Under the pieces are notes generated by a model that had not been told where the DNA came from, searched no databases, and saw only the letters and a list, made by a program, of their open reading frames with translations. A DNA stretch of 64,000 bases from Durusdinium trenchii (lineage: Eukaryota; Sar; Dinophyceae; Suessiales; Symbiodiniaceae): positions 626,545 to 690,544 of the forward strand of contig CAXAMN010023328.1 in assembly GCA_963970005.1 (NCBI GenBank), written 5' to 3'. The position numbers and the translations under genes were made by a program. The stretch's first letter is position 1, and each line of letters opens with the position of its first letter. Below are positions 32,920 through 42,950 of the stretch, piece by piece.

Positions 32920-35345
32920 GAAGCACGTCAATTCTCTCCTGGGGAGCGTCTTCGTGAGCCTCTTATGGTTTCAGGATAGTTCAAATCCTATGATGTTCCG
33001 ATTCAATGCTCACCGATGATCTGAGCCATGGGGCAAGTTTGTTTTCCTAAGAATCTTTTTGAACATTTCGAGAGCACATGTTTGAACATTTAAAGTGCAT
33101 ATGAACATATATGTACGAAAGGTCGCCTCCGAGGGGATAAATCACCATGTCGAACATTGCATTTTTGTTCCTGCCTCTCGCGTTCTCTTCTCTTCCCGCT
33201 GTCCTACCTTTCGTCTCTCCCTCCTCTCAAGTAAGGACATCCGACTCGGATGGTCCTGGACCTTGAAAACCTGGGGGGCGCATTTCCACGTGCAAACCTC
33301 CCACTGTCGCACAGTGCCTGACTCCTGACCAAGGCTTTTAAAATCGAGCTCCACAGCAAGAGTCCTGGCGGTACCCACCTGGAGGGTGGTGCCTGGCACG
33401 ACGGTTTCCAATCAGACAACCATCCAGTAGAAGTTCACACTGGTGTGTTCCAACCATGTTTTGGCCACAACTCATTCAACTCATTTGGCAAATGTTTTGC
33501 CGTGGAAGGTCTCTTTGCATGGATCCCCGCAAACTGATAGAGGAAGACGTCCACGTTGACCATTTAGGGTCCACGTTGGTTTGGTTGGGGAATGCAGCTA
33601 GGATAGGTGTAGACGCGTGGAGGCTCTTGCAGGCTCCTGATTCCTTTTCGATATTTTATTCACGCGGAAAAGATACCACCTGTTGTATTTCTTAGTGGAA
33701 AACCACCTGTTTGTAGAGGACGGTCGTCATCCAAGGGGCCATGCCATCCACTTCCATGATTATTTCAGGGAATGCCGTTGCATTTGTGCTGTTTTAATAT
33801 ATACATGGTTTATATTCATGTAGATAGGTGACGCACCCACACACACAATGATTAATCAGTACTGAGTACTGGTGAAGTTGTTTTGGAGGAAGGACATCAA
33901 TGTATCTAAACAAATCCCTATAAAGACATCTCTACCTGGTACTAGACTGGTTCCAGGGACTTATTTGAGACGAAAAATAATCCCAATGCATTAGAGATTG
34001 GGGTGTTCCAGGTAGCATCGGGAGTTTTTCCATTGAGGATTGAAGAGCAGTTGTTGCGTATGGGAACAGCGGACGGCCTGGCAGCGTGGTTGCGGGAGGA
34101 GTGCAAGCCGGCTTTCCACCATGAGGCCAGCATGACGGGGGATGAGGCATGGTGTGTCTTTCAAGACCATGCCTATCATCATGGCCTGATAGGCCATAGG
34201 GACTGCCTGGGGGTAAAAACACGCTCAGAAGATGTGAGAATCATGTCAGGCTCACGGCTTGAAGATCTTAACCTTCCCAGACGCTCCATGTATGCCATAT
34301 ATGCCTACATTGGAGTGGTTTTGGGGGTCAATGTGGGCATATATGGCATACATAGAGTGTCTGGGCTTTGTGAGCCTCAACATTTGGAAAGCCGGGTTCA
34401 GATCGACCGCCATGTTTGGCTGAACACCACTGTTAGTAACACGCCCCATGTGAACTAGCGCCTTGTAAACGCTACTGCGAGAACGCACCCAGTGTTGCCA
34501 CACCTTCTGACCCAGTTCCACCCATTCAGTGGGATGTTTCAGCCGGCAGTGCTGGAGAGGGAGCTGAGGAAATCCCACCACATTTGCCACCACGTCACAC
34601 TTGTACACCTTGTGGCCAACTGGAAACCTTATGCCAACCCATCCACCTTCCACTTCCAGTCCCACGCGAGGTATTCAGTGACCTGAAAAACCGGACCGTA
34701 CTATCAAGCACTGCTGTACCCAACTGGGATAGTCGAACAGTCTTGTTCTTCAACCTTTGTTGGTTCCCCGGCTTCTTGCATCTTGCATCTAAGGTTTGCA
34801 TCAAGATACAGTAGATCCAAGCAGAAATCCTGTACCCAACCAGAAAAAAAGCCATGGGGAATGCCACATCATTCCACTCCTTACACCACTGCACAACCGG
34901 TGTTCAAACCGTCCAGGTGGTGGTCGCCGCTTGTTTGAGCTCCTTCGACGGGCGACCCCATCCCGATGCCTATTGGACCAGCTGCTTCGACCCTTCGGAC
35001 CTGCGCACGGAGACGCTCGGCGTGAGACGACGCGTCGTGAGACGCGACCGCGGTGGTGAGACGTTGACACATAGAAAGAGGGAGAGTTCAAGGCGAACAG
35101 ATAGAAGAACTGACTCGAAAATCGTTGAACCAAGGGAGAATGAACATGTTATGTATGGTATGCCACACACACATATAGATATAATATGATATAATTCTTT
35201 GAACTTTGGACTTTTTGTCGTCAGCGAAACTAGAGTCAGTGAATTGGGCCACAACACGGGATCAAGGACCATCTCGTCCTCCTTTGCTCTTCGTATCACG
35301 CGCGCGCCTTCCTCGCGCGTTACGCGGCGCGTGATCGCGCACGTT
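32920..35345. other. Non-coding stretch with one palindromic element
   Basis: No gene supported. Open frames at 34003-34458 and 34252-34665 overlap on opposite strands and run through the palindrome at 34276. A GC-rich exon candidate lies at 34914-35056 after CCGTCCAG, reading VVVAACLSSFDGRPHPDAYW, with no identity. Confidence 0.4.
34276..34365. repeat. Palindromic MITE-like element, copy 2
   Basis: 90 bp from CCCAGACGCTCCATGTATGC to the near-complementary GCATACATAGAGTGTCTGGG. The inner arms share ATATATGCCTACATTG with copy 1 at 16491. The loop, GAGTGGTTTTGGGGGTC, is the reverse complement of the copy 1 loop, so the loop lies in opposite orientation. Confidence 0.8.
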
Positions 35346-35351
35346 CCTCAG

Positions 35352-35464
35352 GGTGCACCGACCGTTCCGTGCTCTGAGGAAGTGTCGGATGATCCTGGAT
35401 GCCTTGGTGCAGCTCTCCACCTCCGAACACCTCTTGAGCGAGACGGACCGTCCGAGTCAAGTCG
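35352..35464 (+). CDS. Exon-like segment, unknown
   Basis: After ACGTTCCTCAG, a frame with strong G/C third-position bias encodes CRMILDALVQLSTSEHLLSE among other residues, an amphipathic helical segment. A GTAGGC donor follows at 35465. No identity. Confidence 0.35.
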
Positions 35465-36945
35465 GTAGGCTTGTCCCAACGGGGTGAAAATAGGGGTGTT
35501 TATGTGTTTTTTTTGTGTTTTTTATTGTTTTTTGGGGGGTGACAGGTACAGAGTTGATTTGTTTGGCGTTCTTTATGGCGTGAGGTGAAAGTGTTCCCAG
35601 GTCGTGGGGTTCTTGGAGGGGTTTGGCCAAGGTGTGGGTGTGATGAGTGGGGGAGGAAGGAGCACTCCAAAGCCAGGACATCACATGGTTTCTGGTTTCG
35701 TGGAGTGGACACCACCTGTTTGGTCTTCATGGGCCATCCAAGGTTGACTGTGCAATCATGTGCCATCCACTTCCATGATGGATGGGGCAGTGAATGGGGC
35801 CTCTTTGGTTGAAAGAACAGCTCCGATGTTGAGCGCTTGGAGGACATTCAAATCGGTTTCTCCAGGGTCTTGGGCATCGTCACCAGCGAAGCTTGGCGGC
35901 CAAGCTTTGGAGTGTGTCTCTCATGAGGCAACGCCGTGGGCCAATTACCAAGCTATATAACGCATTTTATATTTTGTAAATCTTTATAATGGATTAATGG
36001 ATCATTGTCATACATTGTATTATATAAATATAAACACGCACGTGTATTACATATATATATATATGTGTATATACACACACATACACACAAGTCTTAATCA
36101 CAATCTAGAACCCATTTGATGTATGGGTTTCTTGATCAAGGCCGAGTGCCTTGGCTCCAAAAACAGGCTCCCTTAGGTTCTATGTATATCTAGTGTTGGT
36201 TAAGAGTTTGACTACCCCGGCTGCTGGTAGATACACCCTCGTTTCATTGCGTCCTAGGGCCCTACGCCCTTTGGAAGTTGGAAGATCTCCTCAGGTTCAG
36301 ATGGAATCTCCCCTCTGCCAATGCGCATGGATTGGTTTGCTCGATGGGTTAACTTATGATCACTATGGTGACAAAATGATGCAGGAGCAGAGCAAGCTTT
36401 TAACTGGAATTCACTTTTTTGGAGGAAAGGGGGGGACGTCTTGCATATGTTTGGTCCCAATCCCATGAGCAATGGGTCGGTGCTTTTGTATATTGTGGCG
36501 GTTGCTGCCGGTATATTTTTGCAGTGGAGGTGGTTGGTTTTTTTGCTCAGGAGGGGTGGAAAAGAGTTTCTCTTTGCTGAGAAGTCTATGTCACATGAGT
36601 ATATATTTAAATCCTGCCGGCCATAATGGACAAATTGGATTTCTGTGGGATTCCTTGGTTCCATATCCATTGATGGATCCACTATTCCTTGGGGTAGGTC
36701 TGCAATTTCTTGACATTATGAAATGCTCTTTGAGCTACCTACCATTTAGAAATTGCGGTTGTAAACAGGCCGTCTTACAGTGAAAAGCAACATCTCCAGA
36801 AGACAAATTTGGGCGTGGCAAATGGACTTTCCCAGTCTCCCAGTAGGTGTTCTGTGGATCTTCCTGGCGAAACAACTCTATGTATTAGTAAGCAACACCA
36901 GCTCTCCCAATCAAACGTTCGGTTAGAATGCTCTAGACCACCGAG

Positions 36946-37060
36946 CAAGGAGATGGAGGTGAAGGAGACACGCAGCGAGTTCCCACATCTGGTGGCCCTC
37001 CTTCGTGGAGCCGTGGAAAAGGACCATGAGAACGAGAGCGCCCACGGCATTGGACTTTTC
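36946..37060 (+). CDS. Exon-like segment, unknown
   Basis: A frame containing an ATG at 36953 reads MEVKETRSEFPHLVALLRGA followed by a charged stretch, with coding-like third positions. Boundaries unclear. No identity. Confidence 0.3.
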
Positions 37061-38571
37061 TGGAAGATTAAAATCTCATTTGAATACTTAAAGGTAGTTA
37101 AGATGTGAGGTGAGTCAGCAGACTTGTTTGATGGGGACAGAGCTGCTTCTTAAAGGTAGTGATCCATTATCCAAGGGTATGCGTGTGTGTGTGTGACCCC
37201 TTTTTTTGGGGGGGACTGCGAGCACACAGGCACCAGTAACCCTTGTTCCAAGGACGTGTGCAACTGATATGGGTTGTAGAGGAGGATGGTCGAAACCACA
37301 CATCAAGTCTCAGGGTCTATGGGATTGTGGGTGATGTGGGGGATCACCCAACAACTCCGGCCGGTCACCAGCGTCGTGTCAGCGTCGTGCCACGTGTTGA
37401 TGGATCACAGTTCCATGTAGTGGATGGTTTCTAGACCTATCCAGTGAGTGGATGTTCGGGGCTGCCCATTATATACCATGAAGATCCATCAAGCAGCTAG
37501 ACCTGGATCTTGGAGATCAATATGTCGACATCTCCCATGAGTATTGTTGGGTTCCCAGACGCGGCCCACAGGACTGGCCATATGTGGCCCACAGTCGGGG
37601 GGGTTCGCCCGAACGAACGACTTGGCGAGGGAAAAAACGTGGCGTCGTGGCGTACCTCCTTCGGTTCGGTACGACTGGAATCGATGGGTTTTATGGTTTT
37701 TACATGGTGGTCCCAGGTGCCTCGGACACGTTTTTGGAGGTGCGGACATGTTAGAACAAACGCACCCTAGACGGGACCGGTCGTCGTCACCGGTGGCGCG
37801 TGTGGCATCGGACGTGGTGGAGCGATCCCCCTCCCGCAGAGGTGGATGGAACGAGCTCTTGGTATTTGGGGGGGGTGAGGGAGACATATTGAAGACCATC
37901 ATCCAGAATCAAGAGTATAATAGAGTATATGCTTTTGACCCGGCGTCATTCACTGAAAGAGGCACTCTGCTTGAGGCGTCAGGCGTCATGATTCTACGTG
38001 GTTGGATCCTTCCCTGATACAAGGTCGCATGTCCACTGCAGATGGAAGATGGGAACATCCGAAGCCCCAAGCTTCCAGTTCTTCCCCTTCAAAGCCATCA
38101 CCCCAAACTCTTCAAGACTCAAGACCAACACCTCCGGCACCTCAGCACCTCCCCCTCTCCGGCACCTCGTCACCTCCCCCCTTCGAGTCACCGGCCGGCC
38201 GAAGCCCCAGGAGCTCCTGGCGGCACAGTTCCTGAAGCTCGCGCGGCGCTTGCACTACGGCGGCCCGTTGGGCATGCAGGCGCTCCGCTGCGCTCAGCGG
38301 CAGACGCCCTTGCACTCCAGGCGCAGATCCCAGAGCCGGACGAGGTAGAAGATGAGCAGGATGGGCACCGATGGGCACCGTAGAGCTAGAGAATTTCACA
38401 GAACTTTCTATGAAGTGGGTTCAGGCACCCTCAAACATTACAACCACCACGAAGAATTGGGGGACATTTCTGTATAAGGAAATTGGATCCGTCAACGATG
38501 ATTTTTACATTTTGTTGCCGGATCATGCTTCGTGTTCTTCATTCCGTTCCGTCGTGCACCCGGTCGCCCCA

Positions 38572-38633
38572 GGCGTGTGTGGGGCACCGGCGATTTGCGG
38601 CAGATGCGTGCGGAGATGCACGACACCATCGAG
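38572..38633 (+). CDS. Exon-like segment, unknown
   Basis: Bounded by CGCCCCAG and GTCTGT. Reads WGTGDLRQMRAEMHDTIE in the frame with coding bias, ending in a helix-like stretch. A CG microsatellite follows immediately. Confidence 0.3.
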
Positions 38634-39214
38634 GTCTGTTTGGTTCGCGCGCGCGCGCGAAGGTTTGGGGCGGTGAAGTCGGTGTGTGGATCGTGTGTTC
38701 ATGGGCTCCAAGTACATCCGGAAAAGGTGTTGGGAGCCCTTCTGGCACCCGGGTCGCCCAAATAGATCATCATACATCATCATACATCCTCATCCACAAT
38801 ACCTTCTCAGGATCTACTTGGAGCCGGAAATTTCATGGGCGCCATTCGGTGGTTGCTCTTCACTCAAAAGCTGCGGTTGTGCCAGAGTGGTCGTTGGTGC
38901 TGGTACTGGTGGCTTCCAAGACCGAATTCAAGCCACCCATCCGAATCCAAATCCGACGAGCGACCGTTTATATTGGGGTTAGTAAACGGTTAGAGATTCA
39001 AAAGCATCGTCCTGGCAACATTGAAAGCTATCCCTCACACTCCATGCAATACTTTCAAAGTATACGTTTTTTAAAAGTATATATATGTGATATACCTCAA
39101 AAAAGGCCTAAACCAGATGCCCCCCCCAAAAAAAACATGTATCTCTAAGACTCTAAGGGGTGGAAAAAAGGAATTAAGGTATACCTCAAAACCCATCCAA
39201 ACCCGGAGTGGACG

Positions 39215-39335
39215 TCCCCACGACGACAGTACGGAGTGCGCTCCAACGGCGGCGAGTCAGGAGTACTTCGACTCCCGGAGCACCGAGGAGCTGGCACAGG
39301 TGATTGAGGAGCTGCACCTCTCTTCCAAGGAACAG
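39215..39335 (+). CDS. Exon-like segment, unknown
   Basis: Ends at GGAACAG/GTGCGC and encodes SQEYFDSRSTEELAQVIEEL, then HLSSKEQ, an acidic helical segment with strong third-position bias. It is part of a series of + strand exon candidates running from here to about 41 kb. Confidence 0.4.
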
Positions 39336-40011
39336 GTGCGCAATAGTATATATATAGTATATGTACATATTCATATACACATGTATTTTTACAGAACGGC
39401 AGCTCCTGGGAGTGCAGTTTTTTTCAGGTTCTTTTCATTCGCAATAGGATGCAATAGGCCTAGATTTTACTACATAAACTGCACTCCCACAGCCTGCCAC
39501 TCTATTTTGACCATACATGTATAATCTCTCTATATATATATAGAGTCTATATCAATACACATATAGACACTTACATACATGGAGAGAAACTGTATGGCTG
39601 GCAGACCACGGGCAGAAAGAAGAAACTCCGTCCTTTTGGAGATCTTTGTTTGTGTTCGCTTGTGTGCGGGCGTGTTCTAAGGTTTGGTGAAATATGGCGT
39701 GTTTGTGCGTTTGTTTTGGTGGATTAGTGCCTTTGCATGACTGGCACAGGTTCTGACGATAATGGATATGGAAGAGACAGGGGGGGTGGTACCATATATC
39801 AATATATATATATACATAAAGCCTGTAGAAGGGTGCAGGAGGGGGGTGCCTTTTGATCCGTTATAAAGCGAAAGTTGGGGACGCGGGAGCTTGCAACACT
39901 TTCCCAGGACAATGTTTGCCAACCCTGTGGGGAACCAACGTCGGCTTTCACAGCCTTCAAGCCTCAGAACTCATAACTCGGCACTTCTTGGATGCCATGT
40001 TTCCCAACAAG

Positions 40012-40100
40012 TGTTCTTGGTCCACTGGGACCTGGTTGAGCAGGCAACCTTCTTGCGAAAGCTCTTGGTGGCCGGCATGGAGCGGCATTTGCAGCAGGCA
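40012..40100 (+). CDS. Exon-like segment, unknown
   Basis: Frame reading FLVHWDLVEQATFLRKLLVA followed by GMERHLQQA, a helical segment, ending before GTTGTT. Upstream acceptor likely at CCCAACAAG. Same strand series as 39215 and 40724. Confidence 0.4.
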
Positions 40101-40723
40101 GTTGTTGTCCTAGATTAGAGTAGACCAGTTTGGAGAACACATTGCAACGGAATTCCGCTTGGAATCACCACCTTTTTTGCTGCAGGCGTGTAGGCTCTAG
40201 ACTGATGCCCCAAATTGGTAGACGCCGGAGTCTCAATTTAATGACATGAGGATGTAACGATGTGTGCCATTTTGTTTCACGGGGGAAGCTGAGCTGAGCT
40301 GTTGTTTTTGTTCGTGCCGTTCATGTTTTTCCCGGTCTAACTTTGTTGGTTTGTATAGCAGGTTCCATCGTCAGAAGGGAACAACTGGAGGAGTTCATTT
40401 GATTTGATCCATGGTTTGGTTGTGCTCACGTGCACCCTAGCAGACCAACCAGTGATTTCAAGCGATACAACTGACAACTGGCAAGGGAGTTGCTAACCAA
40501 TGATAACAGTGCTCCAACATTTGGTAAAAGGAATTGTGCAATCCACAAAAACTATATGGAATTCACGTCTAATGCCCAGTCCCAATCCAAACAGTTGCAT
40601 GATGTTGGATGGCAAAAACACGCATGTCATAGACTCTTTTGGCGCTAAAATCGGTCACCCGAATCGGGACTGACGCATGTCATAGACGCGATCCACCGGT
40701 TTCATCATTCACCGGTCCAGCAG

Positions 40724-40792
40724 GTGGCCCTTTATGCAGCAGAGGAGCTCTTGGGCTTCTGCTGGACTGACCAGGCGGGACTAGAGCGCATG
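40724..40792 (+). CDS. Exon-like segment, unknown
   Basis: A 69-nt phase-0 exon between GTCCAGCAG and GTGGGT, encoding VALYAAEELLGFCWTDQAGL and three more residues. Excellent splice-site context. Confidence 0.45.
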
Positions 40793-40908
40793 GTGGGTTA
40801 TATAATGTACTGTAAGCTTTCAATATCCACCTGGCATGATGAATCTAAATGGCTATCTAAATAATGTTCAAGTGAGTTGAACCCACCAATAAGATATATA
40901 TGAAGCAG

Positions 40909-41007
40909 TTGAGCCCATGGGACAGCTGCGAACTCCTTCAACAGGAGGTGGAAGCTGCCTTCCAGCAACTCCGTGACATTGAAGCTGATCTGGCGACGTG
41001 GCGGAAC
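40909..41007 (+). CDS. Exon-like segment, unknown
   Basis: After GAAGCAG, encodes ELLQQEVEAAFQQLRDIEAD and flanking residues, a coiled-coil-like helix. A donor GTGCCG follows. It lies about 130 bp from the retroelement insertion at 41142, which may therefore sit in an intron or 3' flank of this gene. Confidence 0.4.
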
Positions 41008-41141
41008 GTGCCGGCTGTTTTTCAGTCACATCCGTCATGGTCGATGGGTATCACCATCTCCCAAGTCTCCGAGAGGGTCAGCAAAGGATTCAAAAGGTCA
41101 TGCATGGCAGAACCGCATCATTTTGTGGCACAATAATAGAC

Positions 41142-41541
41142 ACACACTCTGACACTTGTATTCAGTGACTCAGTTACCACGTTGGGAAGGAAGGTGATGG
41201 AACAGCAAGGCGAACAGGTCCAAAGACTTGAATGGTTGAAAAAATGTTTCACTCGCGCGGCTGGCTGCAATGCACAGGCGGCTGAAAGCTGCAGTGGGAA
41301 ACCTGTTTAGGGGAAGGAGCACATGAAAAACCATGAATCAAACCAAAGGAGTGGACAGCGTGGGCAACAGTTGATTGCAGGTACGTCGGCAAGCGTCCTT
41401 GCCGATATCCTAGGATCATGTGAGGAGCTTCGTTGGATGGAGCCTCACATGTCCTCTCCATCCCCCTGCTTGTTGAAAAAGTTGGTGGAAAGGCGTGGAA
41501 AATGGCGGTGGAAACCCTTTGTCCAGGGGTGGACACACACA
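41142..41541 (-). repeat. Pseudo-LTR, 3' copy
   Basis: 400 bp, aligned without gaps to 54209-54608 (offset 13,067). The only mismatch is near 41233, in AATGGTTG versus AATTGTTG. The last codons of the RT frame and its stop (41445) lie inside this copy. It contains three adjacent dyad structures (41386-41451). Confidence 0.95.
41386..41451 (-). other. Clustered hairpins within the pseudo-LTR
   Basis: Three consecutive dyads: TCGGCAAG-CGTC-CTTGCCGA (41386-41405, perfect 8-bp stem), ATCCTAGGAT (41407-41416) and CATGTGAGG ... CCTCACATG (41417-41425 with 41443-41451, 17-nt loop). They are identical in the other repeat copy at 54453-54518. Pseudo-LTRs of Penelope-like elements often hold self-cleaving hammerhead ribozymes, but no CTGANGA...GAAA core is visible here. 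Confidence 0.6.
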
Positions 41542-42950
41542 GGTCGCCGCGTTCGGCGCTTTTTCAAAAACCGGTGGCAGGCGTGATAGCTATGCCCCTT
41601 TTGGACATATAGATTCACGAGTTCGGCTGCAGCAGCGTCAGCGCTGGAGGGTGGAAATGTGTATTTTCGAATGGTGTGGAGTCGTGATTGGAGGCCTGAT
41701 AGAGCCAAGCGCTGGCTCCCGGCGGTGGTGGAATCCCGGATTTTCCAGGGTTGAGAAGGTTGCATGTAGGTGATGGTGCGTTGTGAAAGGTCAATGTTGA
41801 AACCGAGGAGATGAAAATCCTCCACCGGTTCGAGTTCCACTGGGTCGCCAAAGAAGTTGTGGTGGATGAGGGTTTGGATAGCCGGGTGGTGAAGGAAATG
41901 TTCGTTGTGGACAATGAAGCGGTTGTCGACATAGCGATAGTAAGTAAAGTGGAGGGCTGTGTGTTGAAGGAGGTTGTTGTGGATTTGATGCCAGGAGTGC
42001 TCAATGAGGGTGATGGCAACGTTGCATAGGGCTGGAGAGAGCTGGGATCCAATCCCGGCCCCTCGGATTTGTTTGTAAGTATTGTTGCAAGCCCGGAAAA
42101 TGCATGTGTTGAGGGCAAAAGCCACAATGGTGGTAATGTCGGAAGTCTGGATGGTGCGTTGGGTGGGGTGTTTCTGATGGTGTCTGCCAATGTGGGAGTG
42201 GTGGAAAGGATTGCCGGTGGCCTGGACATCCACCGTTAAGGTGTGTGTGGATTGCTGTTGTTGCCAGTGGTGGACGAGGGAGTGAACTGCGTCGATGAGT
42301 CGGTGCTGGGGAACGGAGTTGAAAAAGCCGACCAAATCATCGTTGGTGGCGTGTAGTGAGATGTCTGGTGGGGCTTGGGTGAGGTAACTGTGAAAGTGGT
42401 GCCAAAGCTGGGGAATGGACATTTGGCCTGGATGTTGAGGGTAGAGGTGTTGGAGGATGATGTCAAGGGCACGGCTGGTGATGCGTAGTAGGTTGCCACT
42501 GAGTGATTGGAAGTATGAAATGATTGTTCGGCCTTTTTGCCAGTGCTTCTTCTCCTTGAGGTGGACAACACCGTAGGGAATGTTGAAGTGTTTTCGGAAG
42601 CCCCACTTGTAGCGAGTGCGCAGGATGGGGGGGACAGTGGCGGCCAGGTGGTCGTGGATGTTGGCGGCAGTGATGTAGGGAAGTGGTTCGAAAAGTTCGG
42701 GGGATTGCCAGGTGTTCAAGGCGCCAGTGAAATATTGGCGAGGGCAAAACAGTCGAAGTTGTTGGAGCTCATGGTCGGCATGGTGGAGTAGTGTGTGTTT
42801 GCCCAAATGTTCTTGGAGTTGGCGAAGCAGGCGAGCCGTAAACCGGGGTTGTTGCTTGAGGTGTGTGTTGTGAAGGCGCCATTGGTGCTCCAGGAATGGT
42901 TGTAAATGCTGAACGAGGGATGGTGGAAGCCCTTGTATTTTGAGCCATTT
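41445..42950 (-). CDS. Reverse transcriptase part of Penelope-like pol
   Basis: Reads from about 42950, where the frame takes over from the GIY-YIG frame, to a stop at 41445 inside the 3' pseudo-LTR. RT landmarks in order: HLKEKKHWQKGRTIISY (fingers), DDLVGFFNSVP (motif A, near 42340), RGAGIGSQLSPALCNV (motif B, near 42060), YRYVDNRFIV (motif C, 41921-41939) and FHLLGFNIDL (near 41810). These match Penelope-like RTs. Motif C is YVDN instead of the usual YxDD. There is no ATG near the start; the first Met falls inside the fingers region, so translation must come by frameshift from the preceding frame unless an indel has broken an originally single ORF. The frame upstream of 42806 stays open and reads sensibly (WLKIQGLPPSLVQHLQ) to the shift site. 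Confidence 0.85.
   Translation of the reverse strand, partial: KWLKIQGLPPSLVQHLQPFLEHQWRLHNTHLKQQPRFTARLLRQLQEHLGKHTLLHHADHELQQLRLFCPRQYFTGALNTWQSPELFEPLPYITAANIHDHLAATVPPILRTRYKWGFRKHFNIPYGVVHLKEKKHWQKGRTIISYFQSLSGNLLRITSRALDIILQHLYPQHPGQMSIPQLWHHFHSYLTQAPPDISLHATNDDLVGFFNSVPQHRLIDAVHSLVHHWQQQQSTHTLTVDVQATGNPFHHSHIGRHHQKHPTQRTIQTSDITTIVAFALNTCIFRACNNTYKQIRGAGIGSQLSPALCNVAITLIEHSWHQIHNNLLQHTALHFTYYRYVDNRFIVHNEHFLHHPAIQTLIHHNFFGDPVELEPVEDFHLLGFNIDLSQRTITYMQPSQPWKIRDSTTAGSQRLALSGLQSRLHTIRKYTFPPSSADAAAAELVNLYVQKGHSYHACHRFLKKRRTRRPVCVHPWTKGFHRHFPRLSTNFFNKQGDGEDM

Noticed and set aside
41100..41160. Target-site duplication flanking the element
   Set aside because: Only ACACAC is shared at the ends and it is part of both repeats and their inner borders, so it cannot be separated from microsatellite sequence.
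41142..41541. Hammerhead ribozyme in the pseudo-LTR
   Set aside because: No CTGANGA core with a matching GAAA was found on either strand by eye; only hairpins without known catalytic core.
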